Shown piece by piece: positions 40,331-49,918 of a DNA stretch of 64,000 bases. The DNA lies in contig NZ_JAHDTF010000016.1 of assembly GCF_018531465.1 (NCBI RefSeq), positions 124,001 to 188,000 of the forward strand. The letters run 5' to 3'. Under the pieces are notes generated by a model that saw only the letters and a list, made by a program, of their open reading frames with translations, ran no database searches and was not told the DNA's origin. The translations under genes and the position numbers were made by a program. The first letter of the stretch is position 1. Every line of letters starts with the position of its first letter. This DNA comes from Sphaerisporangium fuscum (GTDB lineage Bacteria; Actinomycetota; Actinomycetes; Streptosporangiales; Streptosporangiaceae).

Positions 40331-40373
40331 CCACCGGCCGCCCGCGAACACACCTGATCACGGGCGCCGGTGG
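40331..40373. terminator. Bidirectional hairpin between convergent genes
   Basis: CCACCGGC-c-GCCCG (40331-40344) pairs with CGGGC-GCCGGTGG (40361-40373), with one bulged base and a 16-nt loop, just after the epoxide hydrolase stop and before the ltrA stop. Confidence 0.6.
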
Positions 40374-40401
40374 CCAGGCGGATGCCACGGCAGGAGTGCG
40401 G

Positions 40402-41628
40402 TCAGCGCAGGTCACCGGGAAGGTCGTCAGGGTGAAGGTGAACCTCGGGGCCCGTCGGGGGCAGGGAGGTCTTGGGGCGGGTTCGTGTGTGTTCGGTGGT
40501 CAGTGCGGTCACCAGGAGGACGACGAGGGTGGCGAGCTGGGCCAGGGACGACCACAGGCCGAACAGGATGGTCACGGGGGCCAGTGCCGCCGCGACCAGG
40601 CGGAACGGGCGCGGGGGCAGGGCGAGGACGCGCCGGTAGGCGTGGTCGCCCGCCAGGTACATCGTGATGCCGATGGCGAGGGCGACGGCCGGTCCGATGT
40701 GCATGTGGTCGTAGGGGTGGCCGATGGCCTTCTTCACGCCCGCCGCGACCGCGACGATGCCGAGCAGCATCGGGATGTGGGCGTAGAAGTAGGCGCCGAG
40801 GATGAGCTTGGTGCGCTTCGTAGGGTCGGAGCCGGCGAGCTCGTGCTCGGCGGCCACCTCGTCCTCGCCGCCGAAGTAGCTCCACCACAGGCAGGCGGCG
40901 AGGGCCAGCCCGAGGACCGCGGCGATCAGCAGGCCGGGGGCCACGCTGCCGTGCGCGCCGATGCCGATCGCCACGACCGACTCGCCGAGGGCCACGATCA
41001 CCAGCAGCCCGTGCCGCTCGACGATGTGGGCGGGGTGCAGCGGAAACCCCTTCTGCCCGATGAAGTATGGACTGCCCCAGAGCAGCACCACCGCTCCCGC
41101 CCACAGCAGGTACGCCAGGCCGCCGTCGAAGAAGTCCGCCGCGAACAGCAGCGCCGTGGCCGCCAGGTTGAACGGCACGACCCGGACGAACGAGGCGGTG
41201 GCCTGCAGGTACAGCCCCGCGTGCACGAGCACGATGATCAGGTAGCCGAGCGCGAACGCCCATCCGCCGCCGTCGAAGGCCGTCGGGATCGCCAGGGCCA
41301 TCAGCAGGAACCCGGCCATGCCGAGCAGGATGAGGATCCGCCGGGCGGGGCGGACGGGCGGGACGGTGTTCGTCAGCCAGGCGTATCCGGAGTACATCCA
41401 CCAGATGACCCCGAACACGAGCAACGCCCGGAGGGCGCCCTCGGCGGGAGCGGCTTGGCCGTGGGAGGCGGCCTGGTCGTCGGCGAACCCGTCCACGAGC
41501 AGCGTGGTCAGCTGCGTGACGGTGAAGACGAAGACCAGGTCGAAGAAGAGCTCGAGGGTGGAGACGCGGAGCTCCTGCTCAGGGGGAGTGGGCTCGACGC
41601 GTTCGGCGAACCAGCCGGGGAGTTGCAT
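40402..41628 (-). CDS. ltrA: Low-temperature-requirement A (LtrA) membrane protein
   Basis: A 408-residue membrane protein of the LtrA family. It has the N-terminal motif ELRVSTLELFFDLVFVFTVTQL, the family hallmark. About twelve hydrophobic segments follow, with a conserved patch VERHGLLVIVALGESVVAIG and SYFGGEDEVAAEHEL. The ATG at 41628 is preferred over upstream in-frame codons because the family motif then begins at a normal distance. The family was named from a Listeria mutant; its molecular role is unknown. Confidence 0.88.
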   Translation of the reverse strand: MQLPGWFAERVEPTPPEQELRVSTLELFFDLVFVFTVTQLTTLLVDGFADDQAASHGQAAPAEGALRALLVFGVIWWMYSGYAWLTNTVPPVRPARRILILLGMAGFLLMALAIPTAFDGGGWAFALGYLIIVLVHAGLYLQATASFVRVVPFNLAATALLFAADFFDGGLAYLLWAGAVVLLWGSPYFIGQKGFPLHPAHIVERHGLLVIVALGESVVAIGIGAHGSVAPGLLIAAVLGLALAACLWWSYFGGEDEVAAEHELAGSDPTKRTKLILGAYFYAHIPMLLGIVAVAAGVKKAIGHPYDHMHIGPAVALAIGITMYLAGDHAYRRVLALPPRPFRLVAAALAPVTILFGLWSSLAQLATLVVLLVTALTTEHTRTRPKTSLPPTGPEVHLHPDDLPGDLR

Positions 41629-41792
41629 GGCGGTATTGTGGCGGACCCGCCGGTCTTCTCCCGACGGCGTTCGCTTAAAGCGGCGAGCCAGGGCCACCGG
41701 CCATCGGGGGCTCGAGCATCACGCGGACGGCGTCCGCGCCCGCTGCGGGCGGGCAGGGATGGGGACCGCTGTCGGCAGGCCCGGTCCACGGT

Positions 41793-41820
41793 GCCCCTGC
41801 CCGCTGTGGTGGGCAGGGGC
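41793..41820 (-). terminator. Terminator of the RibD-like reductase gene
   Basis: GCCCCTGCCC (41793-41802) and GGGCAGGGGC (41811-41820) form a perfect 10-bp stem with an 8-nt loop, 16 nt beyond the stop codon of the minus-strand gene. Confidence 0.65.
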
Positions 41821-41836
41821 GCCGGCCGGGAGTCGG

Positions 41837-42409
41837 TCAGTGGTTCGCGTCGCCCGCCGGCTCGTAATCGAGGATCACGACGCCCGAGCTGAGGAGGGTG
41901 GTGTCGGTCAGCCTCAGCTGGGTCTTGTCGTATCCGGCGAAGATGGGCGCGGCGCCGCGCCCGCCGAGGGCGACCGGGTGAACCCACAGGCGGAAGCGGT
42001 CGACCAGCCCCGCCTGCACCAGGGACCGGGCGAGGGTGACGCTGCCGTAGACGAGGATGTCCCCGCCCGGCTCCTTCTTCAGCCTGGGGATCTCCTCTGC
42101 GGGGCCGTCCTTGGCGAGGGTGGCGTTGTTCCAGGTCAGAGGCTCTTTGAGCGTGCTGGAGAAGACGAGCTTGGGCAGGGAGTTCATCCTGTCGGCGAAG
42201 CCCACCTCGTCGGACATGGAGGGCCACGACCCGGCCATGATCTCGTAGGTGACTCGCCCCAGGACGAGGAGGTCGGCGGCGAAGAGCTGGTCGTATGCGT
42301 ATTTCGCCGTGTCTTCCCCGAAATTACTGGTAACCCAGTCCATTTCCTCGTTCGCGCCCGTCGCGAAACCGTCGAGCGACGCGAACAGGGACACAATTAC
42401 TTTTCGCAT
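41837..42409 (-). CDS. RibD C-terminal/DHFR-like reductase
   Basis: A 190-residue dihydrofolate-reductase-fold protein of the RibD_C family. It begins MRKVIVSLFASLDGFATG, with LLVLGRVTYEIMAGSWP, and has the NADPH-binding stretch DILVYGSVTLARSLVQAGLVD followed by HPVALGGRGAAPIF. It is cytosolic and NADPH-dependent by family; the substrate is unknown, and such stand-alone proteins are not core riboflavin enzymes. A 10-bp hairpin terminates it. Confidence 0.88.
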   Translation of the reverse strand: MRKVIVSLFASLDGFATGANEEMDWVTSNFGEDTAKYAYDQLFAADLLVLGRVTYEIMAGSWPSMSDEVGFADRMNSLPKLVFSSTLKEPLTWNNATLAKDGPAEEIPRLKKEPGGDILVYGSVTLARSLVQAGLVDRFRLWVHPVALGGRGAAPIFAGYDKTQLRLTDTTLLSSGVVILDYEPAGDANH

Positions 42410-42713
42410 GGGTACTCCTGCGGTCGGTTTTCAGGCACTCGATATATGGATGCTATCGGCTTTCTTCAAACCGGCCGCGCCGCCTTTCGCGGCGGGGTGC
42501 GGGGATCTCCGGCCGTCCCGGACGGCGGTGCGCCGCAGGACAGCGGCCCGGTCCACCGGCACGGCGACACGCTGTCGCCCGGCCCCTCGGGGGTCGCGTC
42601 GGAAACGGTCGCGTCCGAGGCGAGTGCCGGAGGTGTTTTCGGGGTGAGGCGGTGATTTATGTGCGCGCTCGACCTTATAGAGCGATTTACCTATACAGCT
42701 GACCGGTGAAGTT
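42410..42713. other. 304-bp intergenic region
   Basis: No gene is seen. The stretch 42650-42720 is AT-rich against the background and probably holds the promoter of the reductase gene (minus strand TATAGG and TATAAG elements, with a CGCTC/GAGCG dyad around TATAAGGT at 42673-42691). Confidence 0.4.
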
Positions 42714-43496
42714 CTACTCGTTATCAGGTGCCGCGGCCTTGTGGCCGCCCGCGACGAGACGGTCGTCGGGAGAGGTGGGCGCGGCCTCGGCCGTCCCGCC
42801 GTCGCCCGTCCGTCCCGGGGCCTTCGCCGCGCCGCCCTTCGTGCCGGCCCGGGGAGCCCTGTCCTTGGACGTCCTCTCCCTGGGGGGCCTGGCCCTGAGA
42901 GGGGCGGTCGGGGAGTCCTCTTCCTTCGGTACGCCGGCGGGCTCCGCCTCCGCCGGGGCGGCGTCCCTGGGGGCCCCGTCCTGGGAGTCGCCGTCCTTCG
43001 CGGGCCGCGCCGTGTCGCGCCAGGAGGCGATCACGTCGTCCGCCTCCGCCTCGGCGGCCATCTCGTCGGCGGCCTCCGCCTCGCGGCGCCGGATCACCAC
43101 CAGATGGTCGACCGACAGCCGCCCGGCCCCGACGACGGCGAGCAGGACGGACGCGGCGCCGAGCGCGACGATCAGGTTGACGTCGCCGCCGGTCAGCGGG
43201 AGGCCGGTGTCGCCGCTCACCAGGATGAACACGGCCAGCGCCTCGGCGAAGAGCACGAGCCCGCAGGCGGGCACGGCGAGGCCGGCGACCAGCAGCGCGC
43301 CGCCGATGAGCTCGATGAGCATGGTGGTGGCCGCCCAGACACCGGGGGCGGAGGCGCCCATCTTCGCGAACTGATCGCCCGTCGCGGTCAGGCCGAATTC
43401 GAGCTTGTGCCAGCCGTTGGCGAAGAAGATCCCGCCGACGCCCAGCCGGGCGGCCAGCGAAGCGAGATCGGTGAAGGCTCGTCTCACGGTAGCCAT
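42714..43496 (-). CDS. DoxX-family membrane protein with charged tail
   Basis: A 260-residue protein. Residues 1-135 are a four-helix DoxX domain (LGVGGIFFANGWHKLEFG, LIELIGGALLVAGLA, LFAEALAVFILVSGD, LIVALGAASVLLAVVGAG). Residues 136-260 form a long, low-complexity cytosolic tail rich in Glu, Asp, Ala, Pro and later Arg/Lys (ARPPRERTSKDRAPRAG), which most DoxX proteins lack. DoxX proteins are linked to redox and sulfur stress in mycobacteria. It lies downstream of the MFS gene on the same strand, 87 nt apart, and may be co-transcribed. Confidence 0.85.
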   Translation of the reverse strand: MATVRRAFTDLASLAARLGVGGIFFANGWHKLEFGLTATGDQFAKMGASAPGVWAATTMLIELIGGALLVAGLAVPACGLVLFAEALAVFILVSGDTGLPLTGGDVNLIVALGAASVLLAVVGAGRLSVDHLVVIRRREAEAADEMAAEAEADDVIASWRDTARPAKDGDSQDGAPRDAAPAEAEPAGVPKEEDSPTAPLRARPPRERTSKDRAPRAGTKGGAAKAPGRTGDGGTAEAAPTSPDDRLVAGGHKAAAPDNE

Positions 43497-43583
43497 TCTG
43501 TAGGGGGTGGTCCGGCTTGCACAGACAATTGCCCTGTATCGCCTGACCCATGCGCGGCCCGTGAGGCCGCGGAGAGGAGCCCC

Positions 43584-45143
43584 TCAGTGGCCGTCCGGGT
43601 CCTTGGTGGCGCGGGGGACCAGGACGGCGGCGGTGACCGCCGTGACGGCCAGCAGGGCCACGCTGACCATGATGGTGGAGTGCAGGGCCGTGACGAAGGC
43701 GGCGCGGGCCGCGTCCATCAGGGCCGTTGCCGCAGGTCCGCCCACCTGCTGGGCGACGTGCGCGGCGGAGGCGAGCGACTCCCTCGCCTCGCCCATCTGG
43801 TGGGGCCGGATCCCGGCGACGGTGCCCACGCCCGGGGCGTACACCACCGAGGTGATCGTGCCGAGCACCGCGACGCCGAGGCCGGCGCCGAGCTCGTACG
43901 CCGTCTCCTCGATGGCGGCGGCCCCGCCCGCCCGTGACTCCGGCGCGGACGCCATGATCGTGTCCGAGGCGGCCAGCAGCGCGACCTCGACGCCGAAACC
44001 GATGCCGGCGAAGCACAGGCACAGCATCAGCGGGTGCTGCTCGGCGCCCCAGGCCAGGGTGGGCGCGAGGGACAGCCCGGCCAGGCCGAGGCCGCCCGCC
44101 ATGGTGGCGCGCAGTCCGAAGCGCTGCAGCAGATGCGCCGCGCAGAGTCCGCCGGTGATGGCCGCGATCATGAGGGGCAGCATGCGTACCCCGGCCTCCA
44201 GGGGGCTGTCGCCGAGGACGAGCTGGAGGTACTGGGCGAGCATCAGCTGCAGTCCGACCAGCGAGAACACCGCGAGCAGCACGCACAGCACCCCGATGGC
44301 GAAGCCGCGCTGGGCGAACAGGCCGATGTCGAGGAGCGGCTGGGCGAGGCGGCGCTGCCGGGCGGTGAACCACACCAGCAGCACGGCGCCGGCGAGCAGC
44401 ACGGCGAGGGCCGGGCGGACGCCGATCAGGCTGCCGTGCCCGGCCTCCTTCAGGCCGAAGGCGGCGAAGAGGATGCCGAGGGTGGACAGCACCGCGCTCG
44501 GGAGGTCCCAGCGGTGGCCGGGATTCCCGGGGCAGTCGGGCAGCAGGCGTACGGCCAGGGGCAGCGCCACGGCGAGCAGCGGCACGTTGATGAGGAACAC
44601 CGCGCCCCACCAGAAGTGCTCGACGAGGACCCCGCCGACCAGCGGCCCGACGGCGGCTCCCGCGGCGGCGACCGCGCTCCAGACGCCGAGGGCGATGGCC
44701 CTCTCGCGCCGGTCGGTGAAGACCTGGCGGATGATCGACAGCGTGGCCGGCATGATCATCGCGCCGCCGACGCCGAGCAGCGCCCGGGAGGCGATCAGGG
44801 CGACCGGGCCGCCCGCGAAGGCCGCCGACAGCGAGGCGATCCCGAACACGACGTAGCCCCACAGGACGAACCGCCGCTTGCCGTATTTGTCGCCCAGCGT
44901 TCCGAAGGTGACCAGGAGCGGGGCGACGACCAGCGAGTAGACGTCGATGATCCACAGCAGTTCGACCGACGTCGGCTCCAGGGCGGCCGTGAGGGCGGGC
45001 ACGGCGATGTGGAGCACCGTGGCGTCCACGGCGATCAGCAGGAGACTGGAACACAGGAGCGCGAGCACCGACCATCGGTTGGCCTGATGGTCTACGGTTG
45101 TGCGCCTGGCACGCGGACTTGGCCGGATGCCCAAAACGGTCAT
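43584..45143 (-). CDS. MFS exporter, DHA2 family (14 helices)
   Basis: A 519-residue drug:proton antiporter of the EmrB/SmvA/LfrA type. It has motif A as GTLGDKYGKRRFVLWG, the DHA2 opening SLLLIAVDATVLHIAVPALTAAL, motif C AVAAAGAAVGPLVGGVLVEHFWWGAVF, and about 14 helices. The start is the ATG at 45143; a TTGG-N4-CCAA dyad touches it. Substrates may be cationic biocides or antibiotics by family; not determinable here. Confidence 0.9.
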   Translation of the reverse strand: MTVLGIRPSPRARRTTVDHQANRWSVLALLCSSLLLIAVDATVLHIAVPALTAALEPTSVELLWIIDVYSLVVAPLLVTFGTLGDKYGKRRFVLWGYVVFGIASLSAAFAGGPVALIASRALLGVGGAMIMPATLSIIRQVFTDRRERAIALGVWSAVAAAGAAVGPLVGGVLVEHFWWGAVFLINVPLLAVALPLAVRLLPDCPGNPGHRWDLPSAVLSTLGILFAAFGLKEAGHGSLIGVRPALAVLLAGAVLLVWFTARQRRLAQPLLDIGLFAQRGFAIGVLCVLLAVFSLVGLQLMLAQYLQLVLGDSPLEAGVRMLPLMIAAITGGLCAAHLLQRFGLRATMAGGLGLAGLSLAPTLAWGAEQHPLMLCLCFAGIGFGVEVALLAASDTIMASAPESRAGGAAAIEETAYELGAGLGVAVLGTITSVVYAPGVGTVAGIRPHQMGEARESLASAAHVAQQVGGPAATALMDAARAAFVTALHSTIMVSVALLAVTAVTAAVLVPRATKDPDGH

Positions 45144-45154
45144 TGGCTAACCAA
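45143..45154. promoter_or_regulatory. Dyad at the MFS start codon
   Basis: TTGGCTAACCAA is an inverted repeat TTGG-N4-CCAA whose first base is the A of the minus-strand ATG. A repressor site or leaderless start region is possible; no dedicated regulator gene is adjacent. Confidence 0.35.
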
Positions 45155-45290
45155 ACGGACTCGGGACGCTGGACATGCGTCGCAGCTTAGGCCATCTCAT
45201 CCGATACTTCAGCAGCTTGGAGCAACCTTCCCCAGCCAGGCGATCTCCAGAGGTTCCTGGGGACCCTGATCACGCTGGGACGCCGCGGAC

Positions 45291-45302
45291 CTCTCTAGAG
45301 AG
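45291..45302. repeat. 12-bp palindrome upstream of TPR gene
   Basis: CTCTCTAGAGAG is a perfect palindrome, followed by an AT-rich stretch CTATAGGTATATG that may hold the -10 box of the TPR protein gene at 45360. Confidence 0.4.
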
Positions 45303-45359
45303 CTATAGGTATATGTCCGGCATCTAGGCAATCGGTGATCCGCAACGGACCATGACGAC

Positions 45360-47258
45360 GTGGGGAACGCCGGCGAGACAGATTCCTCGCCGGTGCCGTC
45401 CCCGCGAGATCGCTCCGATCCCCGGGCGTGGTGCGTGGCCGCGGTGGCCAGGCTCGCGCGCGACCAGCCGGAGGGAGCGCTGGAGGCCGCCCGCGCGGCC
45501 CTGGGGCGCGACCCGGACGGCGAGTGGGGGCATCGGCTGGCGAGTCTCGCCCTTGAACGCCTCGGTCGCGACTCCGAGGCGGTCGTCGCGGCTCAGGACG
45601 CCGTCCGGCTCGCACCCGGCTCCTGGGCCGCGCGGCTCAGGCTCGGCTCCGTCCTCCGCAGACTCCCCGGACGCTGGTCGGACGCCTGGCTCCAGGCACG
45701 GCAGGCCGTGCGGTTCGCCCCCGAGCAGCCCGACCCGCACGTCCTGATCGGCGACCTCGCCCTGCTGCGCGGCGACCACCAGCAGGCCGCCGCCGCCTAC
45801 CGCGCCGCGCTGCGCAGGGACGCCGACCACCCCGGCGCGCGGATCAACCTCGGCCTCACCTTTCTCAAATGGGAGCGCTCACGCGACCACCACGACCCGA
45901 TCTGGACGGTCGACCCCCGCGAGACCGGCACCGCCCGCCGCGCCCTTTCGTCCTGGTCCCGCCAGGTACGCCTGGTGCTGGCGCTGGCCCTGGTGGCCGC
46001 CGCCGTGATCGCGTTCTGGTACGGCATGCGGGCGCAGGCGCGTGCGGGCGGAGGCGTCGTGCTCGTCGTCGTGCTCGCGATCACGGTGCGCCAGGCCCGC
46101 CGGGTGACGGTCTGGCGGCACGTCCCCGGCATGCTGGCCCGCGACCTGTGGCTGTGCGTCTCTGTGTCGCTCGCCCTGCTGGTGATCGTGGCGTACACGG
46201 CGGCGCTGGCCACCCTGCCGTCCTGGTCCCTCGCCGACGCGGTGGTCCCCCTGGTCGCCGACGCCGCCACGCCCGTGCTCTTCCGCTGGGACGAGATCGT
46301 CGGCGGGTTCTGGGCGGGACTGCTCGGGCTCGTGCTGTTCAACGGACCGGCCGTGGTGGTGCTGCGGTCGTTCGCCGAGGCCTGGCAGGGCAGCCCCGTC
46401 CGGGCGCTCGCCGAGTTCACCGCCGTCCCGCCCGAACGGGTCGCGCGGCGCGACACGACCGTGACCCTGTGGATCGTCGCCGCGCGGCTGTGGTTCCTGC
46501 TCGCCCTCCTCGCCGTGCTCCCCCTGGTCGCGGGGGAGGGGCGCGCCGCGCTCGCCGGGGCGTGCGTCCCCGCGGCGATGCTGTACGTCCGCGGGCGGGG
46601 CGGCCTGCGCACGCGTCTGCGGCCGATCCTGCGGTCCGATCTGTGGCTGGCGGCGGCGGTCGCGTTCCTTCTGCTGGCGTCGGCGGCGCTGACGGTGGCG
46701 GGCGTCGTGCCGGCGCTCGGGCTGCCGGCGGGGATCGGCTCGCGTGCCTGGTGGACGGTGACGGCCGCCCTGCTCCTGGTGGCGACGGCGTTCGCGGGGC
46801 GTGCGACCCGGGCCTGGTGGCGGGGCTCGGCGGGGCCGTGGCGGGCCTCGCTGATCCTCTGCGAGGGCTGCGGGCCCCGCCTGCCGGGCGAGGTGAGCCC
46901 GTCGGTGGCCCTCAGCCCCGAGGTGCGGCGGGCCTTCACCTACTCGCGGGGGGTCGTGCTGTCGTACGCCGACGCCGCCGGCCCGCGCACGCTGGCGGTG
47001 GGCGCGGTGACCTCGGTGAGCGGCTCGGGGGAACTGCGCCTGATCGCGGCGGAGGAGGCCTGGGCCGCCGCCGAACGCGACCCCCGCGTGGCCGTATTCG
47101 TCGCCGATCCCGTCGAGCGCCGGTTCTGGGCCGAGGTCCGCGGCATCGCCCTGCCCGACCCCGCCGAGGACGTGCTGCGCGTGACGCCCAAGCACGTGCT
47201 GGTCGGCGAGTACCCCGGCCGCCACGAGGCCCGCCCCTCCTCCCGCAGATCCTCCTGA
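45360..47258 (+). CDS. TPR-repeat multi-helix membrane protein
   Basis: A 632-residue protein I cannot assign to a named family. Residues about 20-165 form tetratricopeptide repeats (AWCVAAVARLARDQPEGALEAARAALGRDPDG, then PDPHVLIGDLALLRGDHQQAAAAYRAAL). About ten hydrophobic segments follow, first VRLVLALALVAAAVIAFWYG. The C-terminal 130 residues are soluble, with the RRAFTYSRGVVLSYADAAGPRTLAVGAV stretch. The GTG at 45360 is taken as start; no clear ribosome site is seen. The next gene, 143 nt on, encodes a membrane-anchored tandem AAA protein. TPR plus CbbX-type AAA is the domain pair of EccA, but split and membrane-bound here (inference). Confidence 0.8.
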   Translation: MGNAGETDSSPVPSPRDRSDPRAWCVAAVARLARDQPEGALEAARAALGRDPDGEWGHRLASLALERLGRDSEAVVAAQDAVRLAPGSWAARLRLGSVLRRLPGRWSDAWLQARQAVRFAPEQPDPHVLIGDLALLRGDHQQAAAAYRAALRRDADHPGARINLGLTFLKWERSRDHHDPIWTVDPRETGTARRALSSWSRQVRLVLALALVAAAVIAFWYGMRAQARAGGGVVLVVVLAITVRQARRVTVWRHVPGMLARDLWLCVSVSLALLVIVAYTAALATLPSWSLADAVVPLVADAATPVLFRWDEIVGGFWAGLLGLVLFNGPAVVVLRSFAEAWQGSPVRALAEFTAVPPERVARRDTTVTLWIVAARLWFLLALLAVLPLVAGEGRAALAGACVPAAMLYVRGRGGLRTRLRPILRSDLWLAAAVAFLLLASAALTVAGVVPALGLPAGIGSRAWWTVTAALLLVATAFAGRATRAWWRGSAGPWRASLILCEGCGPRLPGEVSPSVALSPEVRRAFTYSRGVVLSYADAAGPRTLAVGAVTSVSGSGELRLIAAEEAWAAAERDPRVAVFVADPVERRFWAEVRGIALPDPAEDVLRVTPKHVLVGEYPGRHEARPSSRRSS

Positions 47259-47401
47259 ACCGATCCCGCCCCGCCGCGATGCCGCCCGTTCGCCTGCGGG
47301 GACGCCGATGTGCCGTCGCGGCGCGTTTGAAGGGCACGGGGCGGGGGACGCGCGCTTCAGGCCTCGGTGCGGTATAACCGGGAGGCGACCGGGGAGGCAA
47401 A

Positions 47402-49753
47402 ATGCGGGACTCCGACAGGGCCCGGCCGGCGGGGCGCGCCGCGGCCCGTGATGCGTTCGAGCGTGTCCGACTACGTTATTTCCAGCTTTCCCGCGCCGCC
47501 AGGCGGGTGATCTTCGCGGCCGTGCTCGTCGGCGGCCTCGCCCTGTCCCTGGTCCTCGGCTGGTCGCCGGTCACCACGTTCGTCACCACACTGTTACTCC
47601 TGGGCTTCGCCGAGCTCACCCTGCGCTTTCCCCGCGCCGCCGCGACCGTCCTGGTAGTGGTGGCGTGGTCGTGTGTGATGGTCGTCATGGGTGGTTACGT
47701 CCAGCCGCACTCCGCGCTTCCCACCCTGTTCATCCTGCTCGGCGTGGTCGCGGGCGTCGCCGCCCACCTCATCCGGTGGGTGACGCCGTGGGTGACCACG
47801 GCGGCGGCGCTCGCCCCGGCCGCCATGGTCGCCTTCGCCGTGGCGACGTTCTCCACCGACATCGCGGTGTGGGCCGCCTACGGTGTGGCGGGCGCCGTGC
47901 TGGTGTACCGCCTCGTCCAGGCGGGCCAGGCGCGCCGCCGCCTCACCGCGCCGCCCGCCCAGGCGCCCGTCCAGGCCAGGCAGCGGGCCAGGGACGGTTC
48001 CGGCGAGCGCGACGGGCGTCCCGACGGCTCCGCGCCGCCGCCGATCTCCGTGGAGGAGGCCCTCGGCGAGCTGGAGAGCATGATCGGCCTGGAGCCGGTC
48101 AAGGAGCAGGTGCGCTCGATCGCGGCCTCCATCGAGGCGTCGCGGCTGCGCGCCGAGGCGGGGTACGCCACCGAGCAGCCGATGCGGCACTTCGTGTTCG
48201 TGGGGCCGCCGGGCACCGGCAAGACCTCCGTCGCGCGCACCGTCGCCAAGATCTTCTACGCGTTCGGCCTGCTCGACAACCCCTACGTCGTGGAGGCGCA
48301 GCGCGCCGACCTCGTCGGCGAGTACCTCGGGGCCACGGCGATCAAGACCAACGAGCTGATCGACCAGGCGCTCGGCGGCGTGCTCTTCATCGACGAGGCC
48401 TACAGCCTGATCAACTCCGGCGAGGGCCAGCCCGACAGGTTCGGCGCCGAGGCCGTACAGACCCTCCTGAAGCGCGCCGAGGACGACCGCGAGCGGCTGA
48501 TCATCATCCTCGCCGGCTACGAGAAGGAGATGACGACCTTCCTGGCCTCCAACCCCGGCCTGTCGTCCCGCTTCTCCACCCGCATCCACTTCCCGACCTA
48601 TTCGCCCGCCGAGCTGCTGCGCATCACCGAGCTCCTGCGCGCCCGGCGGGGCGAGCGGCTCTCGGCCGACGCCCCCGCGGTGCTGCTCGGCCTGTTCGAC
48701 GACGTCCACCGGCGCGGGCTCATCGACGAGCTGGGCAACGCGAGGTTCGCCCGCAGCCTGGTCGAGGGCGCCGCCCAGGCGCGCGACGTGCGGGTCGTCG
48801 GTGCCGGCGGCTCCCCGACCCGCGAGGAGCTCGTCACCGTCACCACCGCCGACCTCACCAAGGCGTTCAACGAGCTGACCGCGCGCTTCCGCGGCTACCA
48901 GGCCCCCCCGAGCCTGGAGGAGGCCCTGGCCGACCTCGACCGCATGGCCGGCCTGGAGCCGGTCAAGCGGCAGGTCCGCGCCATCGCGGCGCAGCTGCGC
49001 GTCGCACGCATGCGCCAGGAGCAGGGGCTCCCGGCCCCGCCGCAGATGCGGCACTTCGTCTTCGTCGGGCCGCCGGGCACCGGCAAGACCACCGTCGCCC
49101 GCGTCCTCGGCCGCGTGTTCGCCGCCCTCGGGCTGCTCGCGCGTGCCGACGTCGTGGAGGCCTCGCGGGCCGACCTCGTCGGGCAGCATCTCGGGGCGAC
49201 GGCGATCAAGACCAACGAGCTGGTCGACCGGGCCCTCGGTGGCGTGCTGTTCATCGACGAGGCCTACAGCCTGGTCAACAGCGGCTACCAGGGCGGCGAC
49301 GCCTTCGGCGCCGAGGCCGTGCAGACGCTGCTCAAGCGGGCCGAGGACGACCGTGACCGCCTGGTCATCATCCTCGCCGGATACGCCTCCGAGATGGAGC
49401 GCTTCCTCGCCACCAACCCGGGTCTGGCCAGCAGGTTCAACCAGCGCGTCACCTTCCCCTCCTACACCCCGGCCGAGCTGACCGAGATCGCGGACCTGCT
49501 GGCCGGGGACGCCGGCGACCGCTTCGACGAGTCCGCCCGGCGCGACCTCGGCGACGTGTTCGCCTGGGTCTGCGACGAGGGGCTGATCGACGAGCTCGGC
49601 AACGGCCGCTTCGCCCGCTCCCTGTTCGAACGCGCCGCCCTCGGCCGCGACGTCCGCCTCGCCGGCCGCGGCGGCACCGCCAGCGCCGAGGAGCTGACCA
49701 CCATCACCAGCACCGACGTCCGCGCCGCCGTGGACGAGCTCGCCGACCGCTGA
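47402..49753 (+). CDS. Membrane-anchored tandem CbbX/SpoVK-type AAA ATPase
   Basis: A 783-residue protein. Residues about 35-175 hold several hydrophobic segments. Two AAA domains of the CbbX/SpoVK/EccA type follow: Walker A GPPGTGKT at 268-275 and 556-563, Walker B VLFIDEAYSL in each, and the HFVFVGPPG and LIIILAGY blocks in both. The two copies are closely alike, which suggests internal duplication. Both active sites look intact. GGGGAGG precedes the ATG, and TATAAC at 47373-47378 could be its own -10 box. The family remodels protein complexes (rubisco, ESX substrates); the target is unknown. With the TPR protein before it, it looks like a two-part membrane machine. Confidence 0.88.
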   Translation: MRDSDRARPAGRAAARDAFERVRLRYFQLSRAARRVIFAAVLVGGLALSLVLGWSPVTTFVTTLLLLGFAELTLRFPRAAATVLVVVAWSCVMVVMGGYVQPHSALPTLFILLGVVAGVAAHLIRWVTPWVTTAAALAPAAMVAFAVATFSTDIAVWAAYGVAGAVLVYRLVQAGQARRRLTAPPAQAPVQARQRARDGSGERDGRPDGSAPPPISVEEALGELESMIGLEPVKEQVRSIAASIEASRLRAEAGYATEQPMRHFVFVGPPGTGKTSVARTVAKIFYAFGLLDNPYVVEAQRADLVGEYLGATAIKTNELIDQALGGVLFIDEAYSLINSGEGQPDRFGAEAVQTLLKRAEDDRERLIIILAGYEKEMTTFLASNPGLSSRFSTRIHFPTYSPAELLRITELLRARRGERLSADAPAVLLGLFDDVHRRGLIDELGNARFARSLVEGAAQARDVRVVGAGGSPTREELVTVTTADLTKAFNELTARFRGYQAPPSLEEALADLDRMAGLEPVKRQVRAIAAQLRVARMRQEQGLPAPPQMRHFVFVGPPGTGKTTVARVLGRVFAALGLLARADVVEASRADLVGQHLGATAIKTNELVDRALGGVLFIDEAYSLVNSGYQGGDAFGAEAVQTLLKRAEDDRDRLVIILAGYASEMERFLATNPGLASRFNQRVTFPSYTPAELTEIADLLAGDAGDRFDESARRDLGDVFAWVCDEGLIDELGNGRFARSLFERAALGRDVRLAGRGGTASAEELTTITSTDVRAAVDELADR

Positions 49754-49918
49754 CCCCCGCCGAGGGCCGACACCTGAGCCGGTCGGTGGGGTTCCTGTCA
49801 CTGTGCGGTCACGGAATGTAGCAGGATGGGGGCGGGGAGTCGCGGGGGCTGGCCTCGCGGCGGATAGACACGGGCGAACCGCCACGGGGTGGTGACCGCC
49901 GCCGGCGGAAGGGGGGCG

